Assembly: GCF_011440275.1 (NCBI RefSeq)
Contig: NZ_JAAOIV010000007.1
Coordinates: forward strand, 62,001 to 126,000
Length of the DNA stretch: 64,000 nt
Direction of reading: 5' to 3'
Source of the DNA: Metallococcus carri
GTDB taxonomy: Bacteria; Actinomycetota; Actinomycetes; Actinomycetales; Dermatophilaceae
Shown here: piece by piece, positions 26,637-36,016 of the stretch
Position numbering within the stretch: position 1 is the stretch's first letter
Layout: each line of letters begins with the position of its first letter
Position numbers and translations under genes: made by a program
Notes under the pieces: model-generated
Databases searched by the model: none
Told to the model about the DNA's origin: nothing
What the model saw: the letters and a program-made list of their open reading frames with translations, nothing else

Positions 26637-27674
26637 ATGACGACCGCCACCGCCGACGAGGGCGACGGGCGCGTGGCCGCGCGGCCGGCATACGCGCGAT
26701 TGCTGTCCTTCCCGGCGATCGGCGCCCTGATCGGTGCGATCGCGGTGTTCGTGCTGTTCATGGCGGTGGCGCCACCGTTTCGCGCGATCGACAACAGCGG
26801 CACGATCCTCTACCAGGCCTCCACCATCGGGATGATGGCCGTGCCGGTGGCGCTGCTGATGATCGGTGGCGAGTTCGACCTGTCGGCAGGCGTCGCGGTG
26901 ACGACGGCCGCGTTGGCCGCGTCGATGATCGCCTGGCAGTGGAGCCTCAATGTGTGGGTCGGGGTGCTGCTGTCGTTGGTGCTGGCGCTCGGGATCGGCT
27001 GGTTCAACGGGTGGTTGCTGCAGCGCACCAAGCTGCCGAGCTTCCTGGTGACGCTCGGGACCTTCTTCATCCTGCAGGGCTGCAACCTGGCGGTGACCAA
27101 GCTGGTGGCCGGTGGGGTGACTTCGCCGCGGATCACCGACATCGACGGATACGACTCTGCCGCAGCGGTTTTCGCCTCCGACATCTCGATCGGTGGCCTG
27201 CACTTGGAGATCACCCTGCTCTTCTGGCTGGTGCTCACCGTGGTGGCCGCGGTCGCGCTGACCCGGTTGCGGATCGGCAACTGGATCCTGGCCTCCGGAG
27301 GTGACGAGGCGTCGGCGCGGGCCGTGGGTGTGCCGGCCGCGCGGACCAAGACCGGGCTGTTCATGTTCGTCGGCTTCTGTGCCTGGCTGCTCGGCATGCA
27401 CACGCTGTTCAACTTCGACGCGGTGCAGACCAATATGGGCATCGGCAACGAGTTCATCTACATCATCGCGGCGGTCGTCGGTGGCTGCCTGCTGACCGGC
27501 GGCTATGGGTCGGTGGCGGGCGCCTCGCTGGGCGCGCTGATCTACGGCATGACCAACCTCGGCATCACCTATGCCGGCTGGAACCCCGACTGGCTGAAGA
27601 CCTTCCTCGGAGTGATGCTCGTCGGTGCCACGCTGATCAACACCTTTGTGCGGCGTCAGGCGGCGAAGCGATGA
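26637..27674 (+). CDS. Sugar ABC transporter permease (RbsC/FrcC family)
   Basis: About 345 residues with 8-10 membrane helices. The start is the ATG at 26637, preceded by GAGAGG at six bases; an in-frame TTG two codons earlier is less likely. Family motifs GGEFDLSAGVAVTTAALAAS and the cytoplasmic EAA-like segment GGDEASARAVGVPAARTK are present. The end overlaps the ATPase gene by four bases. Confidence 0.92.
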   Translation: MTTATADEGDGRVAARPAYARLLSFPAIGALIGAIAVFVLFMAVAPPFRAIDNSGTILYQASTIGMMAVPVALLMIGGEFDLSAGVAVTTAALAASMIAWQWSLNVWVGVLLSLVLALGIGWFNGWLLQRTKLPSFLVTLGTFFILQGCNLAVTKLVAGGVTSPRITDIDGYDSAAAVFASDISIGGLHLEITLLFWLVLTVVAAVALTRLRIGNWILASGGDEASARAVGVPAARTKTGLFMFVGFCAWLLGMHTLFNFDAVQTNMGIGNEFIYIIAAVVGGCLLTGGYGSVAGASLGALIYGMTNLGITYAGWNPDWLKTFLGVMLVGATLINTFVRRQAAKR

Positions 27675-28495
27675 GCACTGCTGCACGGCGGCCCACGGAT
27701 GGGCCGGACGGGGGCACCTCGGTGACCGAGACCGTCATACGGCTGGAAGATGTCGGCAAGTCCTATGGCAACGTGCGGGCGCTGCACGGGATCAACCTGG
27801 ACGTGCGGCAGGGCGAGGTGACCTGCGTGCTCGGCGACAACGGCGCCGGCAAATCCACGCTGATCAAGATCATGGCCGGGCTGCACGACTACACCGAGGG
27901 GCGGATGCTCGTGCACGGGCAGGTCACCCACTTCGGTTCGCCGCGGCAGGCGCTGGATGCGGGGATCGCGACCGTCTACCAGGACCTCGCGCTCGCGCCG
28001 CTGATGTCGGTATGGCGCAACTTCTTCCTCGGCAAGGAATTGCACGGGCCGCTCGGCATGCTGCGGGTAGCGCAGATGAAGCAGATCGCCGACAGCGAGC
28101 TGCGCAAAATGGGCATCGTCATACCCGATCTGGATCGGCCGGTCGGTGCGTTGTCCGGCGGGCAGCGGCAGTGCGTGGCGATCGCGCGGGCGATCTATTT
28201 CGGCGCGAAGGTGATCATCCTGGACGAGCCGACCGCGGCGCTGGGCGTGAAGCAGTCGGGCGTGGTGCTGAAGTACATCGTGAAGGCGCGGGATGCCGGG
28301 CTCGGGGTCGTCTTCATCACCCACAACCCGCATCACGCGTTCCTAGTGGGCAACCGGTTTGTGGTGCTGAAGCTGGGTGAGGTGTCGCTCGAGGCGAAGC
28401 GCGACCACATCACCCTGGAGCAGCTGACCGGTGAGATGGCCGGCGGCGACGAACTCACCGCGCTCGAGCACGAGCTGCGCGACCTACACCCGTAG
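27671..28495 (+). CDS. Sugar ABC transporter ATP-binding protein
   Basis: A 274-residue single-domain ABC ATPase, unlike the double-domain RbsA type. Walker A GDNGAGKST, signature LSGGQRQCVAIARAIYFGAK, Walker B VIILDEPTAALG and the switch histidine region VFITHNPHHAFLVG are intact. Its start overlaps the permease gene (ATGA), so the three transporter genes form one operon. Confidence 0.93.
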   Translation: MSTAARRPTDGPDGGTSVTETVIRLEDVGKSYGNVRALHGINLDVRQGEVTCVLGDNGAGKSTLIKIMAGLHDYTEGRMLVHGQVTHFGSPRQALDAGIATVYQDLALAPLMSVWRNFFLGKELHGPLGMLRVAQMKQIADSELRKMGIVIPDLDRPVGALSGGQRQCVAIARAIYFGAKVIILDEPTAALGVKQSGVVLKYIVKARDAGLGVVFITHNPHHAFLVGNRFVVLKLGEVSLEAKRDHITLEQLTGEMAGGDELTALEHELRDLHP

Positions 28496-28583
28496 TAGAG
28501 GAATCCGGCGGCTATCGCGACCACCTCCCCGACGCCGGCGCGCAGCGTCGCTTTTGGTGGGGATTGGGCGGGGTAATTTCGAT

Positions 28584-28608
28584 GGCTCTCTCACTCAGTG
28601 AGAGAGCC
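28584..28608. promoter_or_regulatory. Perfect 25-base inverted repeat upstream of the P450 operon
   Basis: Arms GGCTCTCTCACT and AGTGAGAGAGCC flank a single central C. It lies about 60 bases before the reductase start and 90 bases after the ABC ATPase stop. It could be the operator of the IclR regulator coded at the end of the operon. A terminator is the alternative, but no T-run follows and a one-base loop is poor for a hairpin. Confidence 0.55.
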
Positions 28609-28665
28609 GTGGTGTCGGCGTTGCGGGCGGAGTGAACTCGGTCACACAACCACAGTGAGGCCACC

Positions 28666-29646
28666 ATGACTTTGCCAACCCCGATGCCCACCGCTGCGAC
28701 GCGCACCCAGCTGTCCCTGACCGTGCTCGACAAGCGCAGGGAGTCCGACGGCGTCGTCAGTGTCCGTCTTGGTCAGGAGGACGCGCAACGCTTGCCTGAC
28801 TGGACGCCCGGGGCGCATATCGATCTCATCCTGCCCGGTGGCCTCACGCGGCAATACTCCCTGTGCGGCGACCGGTGGGACCCCGCCACCTACCGCATTG
28901 CGGTCCTGCGCGAGAGCGCAAGCCGCGGGGGCTCGGCATACGTGCACGATCAGCTCTCGCCGGGTGACAACGTGCTGGTGGGCGGTCCGCGCAACAACTT
29001 CCAGCTCGTGCCAGCGCGCGACTACCGGTTCGTTGCCGGCGGGATCGGCATTACGCCGATCCTCCCCATGATCCAAGCGGTCGAGCGGCTCGGCAGTTCG
29101 TGGACCTTGCTGTATGGCGGCCGGACCCGCGCGTCGTTGGCGTTCGCCGACGAACTCACGGCCCGCTACGGCGACCGGGTGCTGATCCATCCCCAGGATG
29201 AGTTTGGGTTGCTTCCGGTCGCGGACTTTCTCGGCTCAGGCGCGCCCGGCACGGTTGCCTATTGCTGCGGCCCGGCACCGCTGCTCGCCGCCGTCGACGC
29301 CCACACGGCTGGCTGGCGTGCCGGCAGCGTGCGCACGGAAAGGTTCGTCGCTGCGGCGACCGAGCCCCCGGTGCGCTCCGAAGCTTTCGAGGTCGTGCTC
29401 GCCCGGAGCGGGAGGAGCGTCCGGGTCACGCCGGAGTGTTCCGTGCTCGACGCGGTGCGTGATGCGGGGGTGCCGGTCTTGTCCTCCTGTGAGCAGGGTC
29501 TGTGCGGCACGTGCGAGACCGGCGTGCTGGAGGGGACCCCGGACCACCGCGACACCCTGCTTGATGATGACGAGCGCCGTCAGGGGGACCGCATGATGAT
29601 TTGCGTCTCCCGATCCTGCGGCGACCGGCTCGTCCTCGACCTGTGA
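28666..29646 (+). CDS. PDR/VanB-type oxidoreductase (FMN, NAD and 2Fe-2S domains)
   Basis: A 326-residue reductase of the phthalate dioxygenase reductase family. The flavin domain contains GAHIDLILPGGLTRQYSLCG. The nucleotide-binding domain has FVAGGIGITPILPMI and YCCGPAPLLAAVD. A C-terminal plant-type ferredoxin has SSCEQGLCGTCETGV and a fourth Cys in CVSRSC. It passes electrons from NAD(P)H to the P450 coded 30 bases downstream, so P450 and redox partner are a matched pair. The start ATG follows a weak GAGG site. Confidence 0.92.
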   Translation: MTLPTPMPTAATRTQLSLTVLDKRRESDGVVSVRLGQEDAQRLPDWTPGAHIDLILPGGLTRQYSLCGDRWDPATYRIAVLRESASRGGSAYVHDQLSPGDNVLVGGPRNNFQLVPARDYRFVAGGIGITPILPMIQAVERLGSSWTLLYGGRTRASLAFADELTARYGDRVLIHPQDEFGLLPVADFLGSGAPGTVAYCCGPAPLLAAVDAHTAGWRAGSVRTERFVAAATEPPVRSEAFEVVLARSGRSVRVTPECSVLDAVRDAGVPVLSSCEQGLCGTCETGVLEGTPDHRDTLLDDDERRQGDRMMICVSRSCGDRLVLDL

Positions 29647-29676
29647 CGACGTGGATTTGTTCACCCTGGAGGCACC

Positions 29677-30894
29677 ATGACCGACACCACTTATCACGCG
29701 GCTTCGACCGAGCTGCCGCACTTCGACGACGATCCGTTCGGGCCGGAACTGCTCGAGGATCCGCATCCGTTCCATGCTCGGCTCCGAGACAGCGGCCCGG
29801 TGGCATATCTCGAGCGTTACGGCGTTTTTGCGCTCGGCCGCTACGAGCAGGTGCGTGCAGCGCTCAGTGACTGGCAGTCGTTCATCTCCGGGGCTGGCGT
29901 CGGACTCGCGAACTTTCGGACCGAAACTCCGTGGCGCCCGCCGAGTCTGCTGCTCGAAGCCGATCCGCCGCATCACGACGCGCCTCGCGCGGTCCTCACC
30001 AGCGTGCTGTCCTCGCGCGCCCTGCGTGGCTTGCGCGATCAATGGTTCGCCGACCCTGAATCGTTGGTGGACGATCTTGTGAAGCGTGGTGGTGAGCTCG
30101 ACGCGGTGAGCGAGCTCGCCGAGGTCTTCCCGCTGCGGGTCTTCCCCGACGCGGTGGGGCTGGCCAAGGACGGCCGCGAAAACCTCTTGCCGTACGGCTC
30201 TCACGCGTTCAACGCCTTCGGGCCCCGCAACGCGCTCGTCCAGGACGGCGAAGCCACCATCGGCGCCGTCGCCGAGTGGATCGGCGAACAGTGTGCGCGG
30301 GACAGGCTGGCGCCAGGCGGGTTCGGTGAGCAGATCTGGAGAGCAGCGGACCGGGGTGACATCACCGCTGAGCAGGCACCGCTGATCGTGCGCTCGTTGC
30401 TGACCGCCGGCGTCGACACGACCGTGAATGGCATCTCTGCCGTGCTTTCTGCACTGGCTCGCAATCCGGAGCAGTACGAGCTGATGCGTCGGCGGCCGGA
30501 ACTCATCCGCGTGGCATTCGATGAGGCAGTACGTTTCGAGTCGCCGGTCCAGACCTTCTTCCGGGTCGCCGAACAGGATGTATCGCTGGGCGGGACCGTG
30601 ATCCCGGCCGGCAGCAAGGTGCTGATGTTTCTTGGCTCTGCGAATCGAGACCCACGCCGTTGGGTGCAGCCGGACCGTTTCGATCTCCAGCGCGACCCCA
30701 GCGGTCACGTCGGGTTCGGGATGGGAATTCACCAGTGCGCCGGCCAGCACATCGCCCGTCTCGAAGCCGAGGCCCTGCTGACCGCTCTGGTCCGCCGTGT
30801 GCGTCGCATCGAGCTGACGGGCACGCCACGGCGCAAGCACAACAACACACTCCGGTCGTGGGGTTATCTGCCGCTGCGGTTGACTGAGGCATGA
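29677..30894 (+). CDS. Cytochrome P450
   Basis: A 405-residue soluble bacterial P450. The I-helix oxygen-activation motif AGVDTT is at residues 244-249. The K-helix ExxR is EAVR at 283-286. The heme-ligand loop is FGMGIHQCAGQ, with Cys354 as ligand. Substrate is unknown; the PDR-type reductase partner and IclR regulator suggest catabolism of an aromatic compound rather than secondary metabolism, which is inference. It overlaps the IclR gene by four bases. Confidence 0.94.
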   Translation: MTDTTYHAASTELPHFDDDPFGPELLEDPHPFHARLRDSGPVAYLERYGVFALGRYEQVRAALSDWQSFISGAGVGLANFRTETPWRPPSLLLEADPPHHDAPRAVLTSVLSSRALRGLRDQWFADPESLVDDLVKRGGELDAVSELAEVFPLRVFPDAVGLAKDGRENLLPYGSHAFNAFGPRNALVQDGEATIGAVAEWIGEQCARDRLAPGGFGEQIWRAADRGDITAEQAPLIVRSLLTAGVDTTVNGISAVLSALARNPEQYELMRRRPELIRVAFDEAVRFESPVQTFFRVAEQDVSLGGTVIPAGSKVLMFLGSANRDPRRWVQPDRFDLQRDPSGHVGFGMGIHQCAGQHIARLEAEALLTALVRRVRRIELTGTPRRKHNNTLRSWGYLPLRLTEA

Positions 30895-31670
30895 GCGGCG
30901 ACCGGAGGACCGCAGCGAGTGAGCCCATCGTGCGTCGGTTCGTCCGGATCTTTGAGGCCTTCACCGAGACCGACACGGTGCTCAGTGTTTCGGAAATCGC
31001 CCGGCGGTCCGGGCTGCACGTGGCGACCGCGTCTCGGCTGATCGGTCAGTTGGCCGACGAGGGCCTGCTCACGCGGGATCCCGACGGCCAGGTCCGCCTC
31101 GGCCTGCGCATCTGGGAGCTTGCCGCGCGGGCCCAGCCGGCGCTCAGCCTGCGGGAAGCCGCGCTGCCGTTCATGCAGGTGTTGCACGCGGGGATTCGCC
31201 AGCACACCCAGCTCGGCGTCCGCGACGGGCGTGAGGTCGTCTTTCTGGAACGGCTGTCATGGCCGGGTGCGACGGTCAACTTTACGCGGGTGGCGACGAG
31301 ATTGCCCCTGACCTTGTCCTCGTCTGGGCTGGTCCTGCTAGCCCACGCTGGCACGGATCTGCTGGAGCAGGTGCTGAGCGAACCGCTGCCGGCAGCGACC
31401 CCAGACAGCATCGTCGACCCCAGCGCACTGCGTCGGTTCTTGGCCATGGTGCGCCGCGAGGGGTACGCCCTGTGTCCCGGCTTTCTCCACGCCGACACGA
31501 CGGGCCTGGCAGCCCCACTGCGGGGCCGCGACGGACAGGTCGTCGGCGCGATGTCGCTCGTCGTGCCCCGCGACGACCGGGCGCGTATGGCGTTGGGTTT
31601 CCTCGTCGAGAGCGCTCGCCAAACGTCGACTGTGCTGGGCGCTCGCAGCGCGCGGTCCCGAGTGAGTTGA
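30891..31670 (+). CDS. IclR-family transcriptional regulator
   Basis: A 259-residue regulator. The N-terminal winged helix-turn-helix is clear (SVSEIARRSGLHVATASRLIGQLADEGLLTRD). A C-terminal IclR effector domain follows (LSLREAALPFMQVLHAGIRQHTQLGVRDG). It is the last gene of the reductase-P450 operon and probably controls it through a small-molecule effector related to the P450 substrate. The 25-base palindrome at 28584-28608 is a candidate binding site. Confidence 0.9.
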   Translation: MSGDRRTAASEPIVRRFVRIFEAFTETDTVLSVSEIARRSGLHVATASRLIGQLADEGLLTRDPDGQVRLGLRIWELAARAQPALSLREAALPFMQVLHAGIRQHTQLGVRDGREVVFLERLSWPGATVNFTRVATRLPLTLSSSGLVLLAHAGTDLLEQVLSEPLPAATPDSIVDPSALRRFLAMVRREGYALCPGFLHADTTGLAAPLRGRDGQVVGAMSLVVPRDDRARMALGFLVESARQTSTVLGARSARSRVS

Positions 31671-31747
31671 GTCCCGCAGCGCGGCGCAGGTAGGTGGAGC
31701 GACCGCGGTACGCCGTGGAGCCGAACCGGCGGAGAGGAGGAGGGGAA

Positions 31748-32539
31748 TCAGGCGGCGCGGGCGCGGGCGAGCAAGGCCAGGTCGGCGGGGCCGTAGAGCC
31801 GCCGCAGTTGCGCATCGTTGTCGCCCGCCCACCGGTTGCGGATCCACAACGCGTTGAGCTGCGCACGCTTCAACGAGTAGTAGCGCGGCGCTCGCGAATT
31901 CACCTGTCGCGCAACGAAACCCGCCCGTATGGCGTGCACGTGCAGCCACGCGTCATCGGCCGAAGGCGCCAACTGCATAAAGCCGTCACCGGCCGACCGC
32001 AGCTCGGCGAGCAAGGGTGCTGGATAGATCACGCCGCCCACACCGGTCGGGAACACCAGCGGCGACGGCGCCCGGTCCGCGACGAGCGGCCACTCGACAT
32101 ACGGCCGCATCCCGGTCTCGTCCAGCAGCACCCGGCGAGCACGCTGCGCGTGGACGAGCTCCGGCGCGCGACGGTGAGCCCGCAGCAACCGCTCCAGCCA
32201 GTCGCTCGGATAGAGCGTGTCGTCATCGGCGGTAACCAGCGGAAGCCGGTGTCGCACAATGGATCTCACGTAGGGGTAGTACTTCTTGTGGGACCGGTGG
32301 TCGTCACATCCGACGATCTCCAGCCCGCGGCGGCGCAGCCGCAGCAAGGACTCGGGCAGCCCGGTGGCGAGGTCGTCGTGGGCCAGCCACAGCACCAGCC
32401 GGGCCGGCCGCACCGACCCCTTCGCGATGCTCTCGATCGCGTGGTGCGCGGTGGCGATGCGGACGCCATACGAGGTCAGCGAGACGACGCACGGCGCGTC
32501 TCCCGTCACGGGTGGCGCGTCGATGCGGCGAAACGGCAT
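31748..32539 (-). CDS. GT-A-fold glycosyltransferase-like protein
   Basis: A 263-residue protein with the look of a small glycosyltransferase: N-terminal CVVSLTSYGVRI, a nucleotide-sugar metal site LVTADDDTLYPSDW (DDD near residue 103) and GVGGVIYPAPLL. It lacks membrane segments. The acceptor and sugar are unknown. It stands alone between the P450 operon and a dehydrogenase gene on the same strand. Confidence 0.7.
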   Translation of the reverse strand: MPFRRIDAPPVTGDAPCVVSLTSYGVRIATAHHAIESIAKGSVRPARLVLWLAHDDLATGLPESLLRLRRRGLEIVGCDDHRSHKKYYPYVRSIVRHRLPLVTADDDTLYPSDWLERLLRAHRRAPELVHAQRARRVLLDETGMRPYVEWPLVADRAPSPLVFPTGVGGVIYPAPLLAELRSAGDGFMQLAPSADDAWLHVHAIRAGFVARQVNSRAPRYYSLKRAQLNALWIRNRWAGDNDAQLRRLYGPADLALLARARAA

Positions 32540-32630
32540 ACCGACCTCCGACGTCGACGACAGGCGAGGCCGAGCATGACGGGATCAGGTGTCGCGCAAG
32601 GGAACCGGAGGCGACGATCGCGTGGCCAAG

Positions 32631-33455
32631 TCAGCGGGTCGCGACCCGCACGAGGGTGTCCCAGACCCGATCCGGCACCACTGCGTGCGTCCCGACCATC
32701 ACGTGGGCGGCCGGCGTCAGCAGATAGCGGGTGCGCGGGTTGCGCGCCGTGAGGGCCTTCTCGATCGCCTTCGCGACCGACTCCGGTCCCGGTGCGACGA
32801 GCTTGTTGGCGTAGGCCCCGCTGTTGGTCGAGGCGATCCGGCGCACGAGCCCGGCATACGGTCCGTCCGCCCCGTCGTATGCCGCGGACCGGCTGATCGT
32901 GGACTCGAAGTTGGTGCGGATCGGGCCGGGCTCGACCAGGCTCACCTGGATGCCGAACTGCGCGACCTCTTGGCGCAGCGCGTCGGTGAGCGCCTCCACC
33001 GCGTACTTCGTCGCGTGATAGAAACCGCCGATCGGGAAGGTGACCTTGCCACCCATCGAACCGATGTTGACGATCCGGCCGCGGCCCGCGCGGCGCATCC
33101 CCGGCAGCACCAGTCGAGTGAGCTCGACGAGACCAAAAACGTTGGTATCAAACATCTTTCGCACATCGGTCATCGGCGCTTCCTCGATCGGCCCGTAGAC
33201 GCCATAGCCCGCGTTGTTGACCAGCGCGCCGACCGCACCGTGCTCGGCCTCGATCTGCTCGACGACCGCGCGCATCGACGCCTCGTCGGTCACGTCCAAG
33301 GGCAGCGGTATGACGTCCGCCAGCCCCTCGAGGTCGCTCACCTTCCGCGCGGTCGCGTACACCGTGAGGCCCTTGCGGGCGAGACGTTCGGCAGTGGCTC
33401 GGCCGATGCCGGTCGAGCAGCCGGTGATGAGCACGGGGGAGGGTGCGGTCGTCAT
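32631..33455 (-). CDS. Short-chain dehydrogenase/reductase
   Basis: A 274-residue SDR enzyme starting MTTAPSPVLITGCSTGIGRA (ATG at 33453-33455); the open frame runs on upstream but the Rossmann fold starts here. The cofactor motif is TGCSTGIG and the structural motif NNAG. The catalytic Tyr-Lys is YHATK, with the upstream Ser in NIGSMGG. Substrate unknown. It is divergent from the secreted metallophosphatase gene. Confidence 0.9.
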   Translation of the reverse strand: MTTAPSPVLITGCSTGIGRATAERLARKGLTVYATARKVSDLEGLADVIPLPLDVTDEASMRAVVEQIEAEHGAVGALVNNAGYGVYGPIEEAPMTDVRKMFDTNVFGLVELTRLVLPGMRRAGRGRIVNIGSMGGKVTFPIGGFYHATKYAVEALTDALRQEVAQFGIQVSLVEPGPIRTNFESTISRSAAYDGADGPYAGLVRRIASTNSGAYANKLVAPGPESVAKAIEKALTARNPRTRYLLTPAAHVMVGTHAVVPDRVWDTLVRVATR

Positions 33456-33597
33456 ACGGGACAGGGTCGCACGGGCGTCGGCGCGGACGAAGGGTTCGCC
33501 TCGTTGTCGCCTGGAGTTCGCCCGAGCCCGACAGGGTGGACGGGTTCGCGCCGCGCTGGCTCGGGGCAGCGCGCCCTTCCCCACGAGGAGTTTTCGC

Positions 33598-34623
33598 ATG
33601 CGCACCCGTTCCCTCGCCGCCATCGCGACCGTCACCGCGATCGCCGCCTCCGTCCCGACCGCGTCCGCCGACCAGGGCGGCACGCCTAACGGGCGCTCGA
33701 CCTACACCTTCGCCGCCATCGGCGATGTGCCGTATGGCGCCGACCAGATCGCCGCCTTCCCGGGCTGGATCCAGCAGATCAACGCCGACCCGGATGTGCG
33801 CTCGGTGGTGCACCTGGGCGACATCAAGAACGGCTCGTCGGTGTGTTCGAACGAGTACTTCTCGATGATCCGCAAGGACTTCGACACCTTCGCCGATCCC
33901 TTCGTCTACACCCCTGGTGACAACGAATGGACCGACTGCCACCGGCAGAACAACGGCGCCTACAACCCGCTCGAGCGGCTCGCCAAGCTGCGCTCGGTGT
34001 TCTTCAACCAGCCCGGGCGCACGCTCGGTCAGAAGCAGATGAACGTCTACTCCCAGGCCTCGATGGGCCTGCCGGAGAATGTCTCCTACCGCAAGGCGGG
34101 GGTGGACTTCGCCGCGATCAACATGCCGGGCTCCAATGACGGCACCCAGCCGTGGACCGGCTTGGGCTACACCGAGCCGACGGCTGAGCAGATGGCCGAT
34201 TACCGCTTGCGCACCAAGGGCGCAATCGCGTTGCTGCAGAAGACTTTTGGCGAGGCGAAGAAGCGCGGCGACCGCGCCGTGGTGGTCATGCAGCAGGCCG
34301 ACATGTTCGACCCGACCTACAGCCCGACGCCGGAGGACATCTCGGCGTTCACGCCCTATGTCCAGGCCTTGGCCAAGGAGGCGCAGCAGTTCGGCAAGCC
34401 GGTCTACCTGCTCGACGGCGACAGCCACAAGTACAACGACGACCGCCCGCTCGCGCCCGGCTCGACCTGGCTGGAGCGGTATGGCGTGCAGGGCTCGGTG
34501 CCCAACCTGGAGCGCGTCACGGTCGACGGTTCCAGCAACAACACCGACTGGCTGAAGATCACCGTCAACAAGCCCGGCAGCGCCAAGGTGTTGTCCTGGA
34601 CGCGGGTGCCCTACACCAGCTGA
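33598..34623 (+). CDS. Secreted metallophosphoesterase-like protein
   Basis: A 341-residue exported protein. The start is the ATG at 33598, preceded by ACGAGGAG at seven bases. The signal peptide is MRTRSLAAIATVTAIAASVP with cleavage near SADQ. Calcineurin-like metal-binding motifs appear as FAAIGDVPYG, VVHLGDIKNG, YTPGDNEWTDC and LLDGDSHKYND. It likely hydrolyses a phosphoester outside the cell, but the substrate is unknown. It stands alone, convergent with the LysR gene. Confidence 0.85.
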   Translation: MRTRSLAAIATVTAIAASVPTASADQGGTPNGRSTYTFAAIGDVPYGADQIAAFPGWIQQINADPDVRSVVHLGDIKNGSSVCSNEYFSMIRKDFDTFADPFVYTPGDNEWTDCHRQNNGAYNPLERLAKLRSVFFNQPGRTLGQKQMNVYSQASMGLPENVSYRKAGVDFAAINMPGSNDGTQPWTGLGYTEPTAEQMADYRLRTKGAIALLQKTFGEAKKRGDRAVVVMQQADMFDPTYSPTPEDISAFTPYVQALAKEAQQFGKPVYLLDGDSHKYNDDRPLAPGSTWLERYGVQGSVPNLERVTVDGSSNNTDWLKITVNKPGSAKVLSWTRVPYTS

Positions 34624-34639
34624 TCACCCGCCCGTCTGA

Positions 34640-35551
34640 TCAGGCCGGCTGATCGGCCGGCAGCGGCGCAGCGGCGGCGGTGCGGATGAGGTCCACGATC
34701 CGTGCCGTCGCCGGGTGACTGCGCGCACTGTCGTGCACATATGCCGCAATGCGTCGCTCGGGAGTCGGGTCGACAAGAGCGAGGCGACGGACCTGGTCGG
34801 GGATCGTCGCCGCCGCCAACCGGGGCATGACACAGACGCCCAGGCCGGCGGCCACGAAGGCGATCGCCCCGTGGTGGTCGGCCGCTTGGATGATCGACTT
34901 GGGTGTGAAACCCGCTGAGCGCCAAGCGGTTTTCGTGATCCGGGAGCAGGTGCTCTCGGCGATGTCGTCGCGGATCCACAGCTCGTCGGCGAGCTCGGCC
35001 GCGGCGACCTGCTCCCGATCGGCGAGGGGGTGGTCACGGTGCAGCAGCAGCACATAGGGCTCGGTGGTGATCTCGCATCGGGTGAACCCGGTGGGCACCG
35101 TCGGCTCCTCAGCGGGGTTCTCGGTGCGGATGTCGATATCCGGCGGCTGCGCCGTCGTCGGCGGGTCGGTGAGCTCGATGATCAGCTGGGTGTCGGGGAA
35201 CTCCTGCACGACGGTCGTCGCGACCGACGGCAGCCACCACTCGCCGGCGGAGGCGAAGGTGCCGACCGTGAGGCGGCCGGTCCGGCCGGCGCGCAGGTCG
35301 TCGACCATCACGTCGAGCTTCTGCAGTGAGGACATGAGTTCCTCACTGCGAGAAGCGAGTTCGCGGCCGTGCGCGGTCGGCACGATGCCGCGACCGGACT
35401 TCTCGAAGAGGGTCAGGCCGGTCTCGCGCTGCAGCGCGCTGATGTGCTGACTGACCGCGCTCGGGGTGTAGCCGAGGCGCGTCGCGGCCGCGCTCACCGA
35501 GCCGGAAGCGACGACCGATCGAAAGACCCGCAGGCGGTTCACATCAAGCAT
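34640..35551 (-). CDS. LysR-family transcriptional regulator
   Basis: A 303-residue LysR regulator. The N-terminal helix-turn-helix is VSAAATRLGYTPSAVSQHI. The C-terminal effector domain has the periplasmic-binding fold (LTVGTFASAGEWWLPSVATT). The Met start is followed by LDVNRLRVFRSVVASGS, the family norm. An AT-rich palindrome lies 7-18 bases upstream, and a small divergent gene at 35634 is the natural candidate target. Confidence 0.92.
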   Translation of the reverse strand: MLDVNRLRVFRSVVASGSVSAAATRLGYTPSAVSQHISALQRETGLTLFEKSGRGIVPTAHGRELASRSEELMSSLQKLDVMVDDLRAGRTGRLTVGTFASAGEWWLPSVATTVVQEFPDTQLIIELTDPPTTAQPPDIDIRTENPAEEPTVPTGFTRCEITTEPYVLLLHRDHPLADREQVAAAELADELWIRDDIAESTCSRITKTAWRSAGFTPKSIIQAADHHGAIAFVAAGLGVCVMPRLAAATIPDQVRRLALVDPTPERRIAAYVHDSARSHPATARIVDLIRTAAAAPLPADQPA

Positions 35552-35557
35552 GGCTCA

Positions 35558-35569
35558 ATGCTAAAGCAT
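35558..35569. promoter_or_regulatory. LysR-type operator candidate
   Basis: ATGCTAAAGCAT is a palindrome with 5-base arms in an AT-rich pocket between the divergent LysR gene and the small gene at 35634. LysR proteins bind such sites next to their own start. Confidence 0.5.
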
Positions 35570-35633
35570 CACTGAATGGTTGTGAAGAAACATTCGCTTG
35601 TGCTGACGAGTTGGTCGGCGGATCGTAGAAGCC

Positions 35634-35861
35634 ATGAACACCGCACAGTCACTCCGTCACCAGCCCATCGACCGCGACGCCGAGCGCGTCGCCTATGACC
35701 TCGCCGTGGTGCGCAGCCGTCGCCGGCCGACGCTGCTCGCCCGGGCCGCCCACCGCACCTGGCGCGAAATCGTCGGCCAATGGCGTGAGCAGACCTACCT
35801 GCAGCGCCGCATCATCGAGATCAACAGCCCCTGGAACGCCCCGCGCACCGGCATGCACTGA
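35634..35861 (+). CDS. Small basic hypothetical protein
   Basis: A 75-residue protein (MNTAQSLRHQPIDRDAERVA...) rich in Arg and without membrane segments or a recognised domain. Its third codon positions are strongly GC, as in neighbouring genes. It is divergent from the LysR gene, the usual arrangement of a regulator and its target. I do not recognise the family, and chance coding cannot be excluded at this length. Confidence 0.5.
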   Translation: MNTAQSLRHQPIDRDAERVAYDLAVVRSRRRPTLLARAAHRTWREIVGQWREQTYLQRRIIEINSPWNAPRTGMH

Positions 35862-35894
35862 GTGTGATCAACCTCCCTCGGACCGCGTGCCCGT

Positions 35895-35985
35895 AGGTTT
35901 CGAGGCGGCCCTCCCTTCGACACGCGCTCAGGACGGCGCGCAAGCTCGCGCCTTCCTCAACCAGCGTTCGACCAGAGGCGAGCGG
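35895..35985. repeat. Dispersed REP-like repeat B
   Basis: Contains TTTCGAGGCGGCC, CCTTCGACACGCGCTCAGGAC and CCTCAACCAGCG, the same blocks as at 13205-13500. It lies just before the fgd gene. Confidence 0.7.
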
Positions 35986-36016
35986 GCGGCGACCGAGACC
36001 GGCATACGATCGAGGC

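Noticed and set aside
25153-26691. A 512-codon minus-strand frame opposite the sugar-binding lipoprotein
   Set aside because: No recognisable domain; the plus strand has a lipobox and a full binding-protein fold.
28584-28608. The 25-base palindrome as terminator of the ABC operon
   Set aside because: Only one unpaired central base and no following T-run; it sits close to the next start codon, so an operator is more likely.
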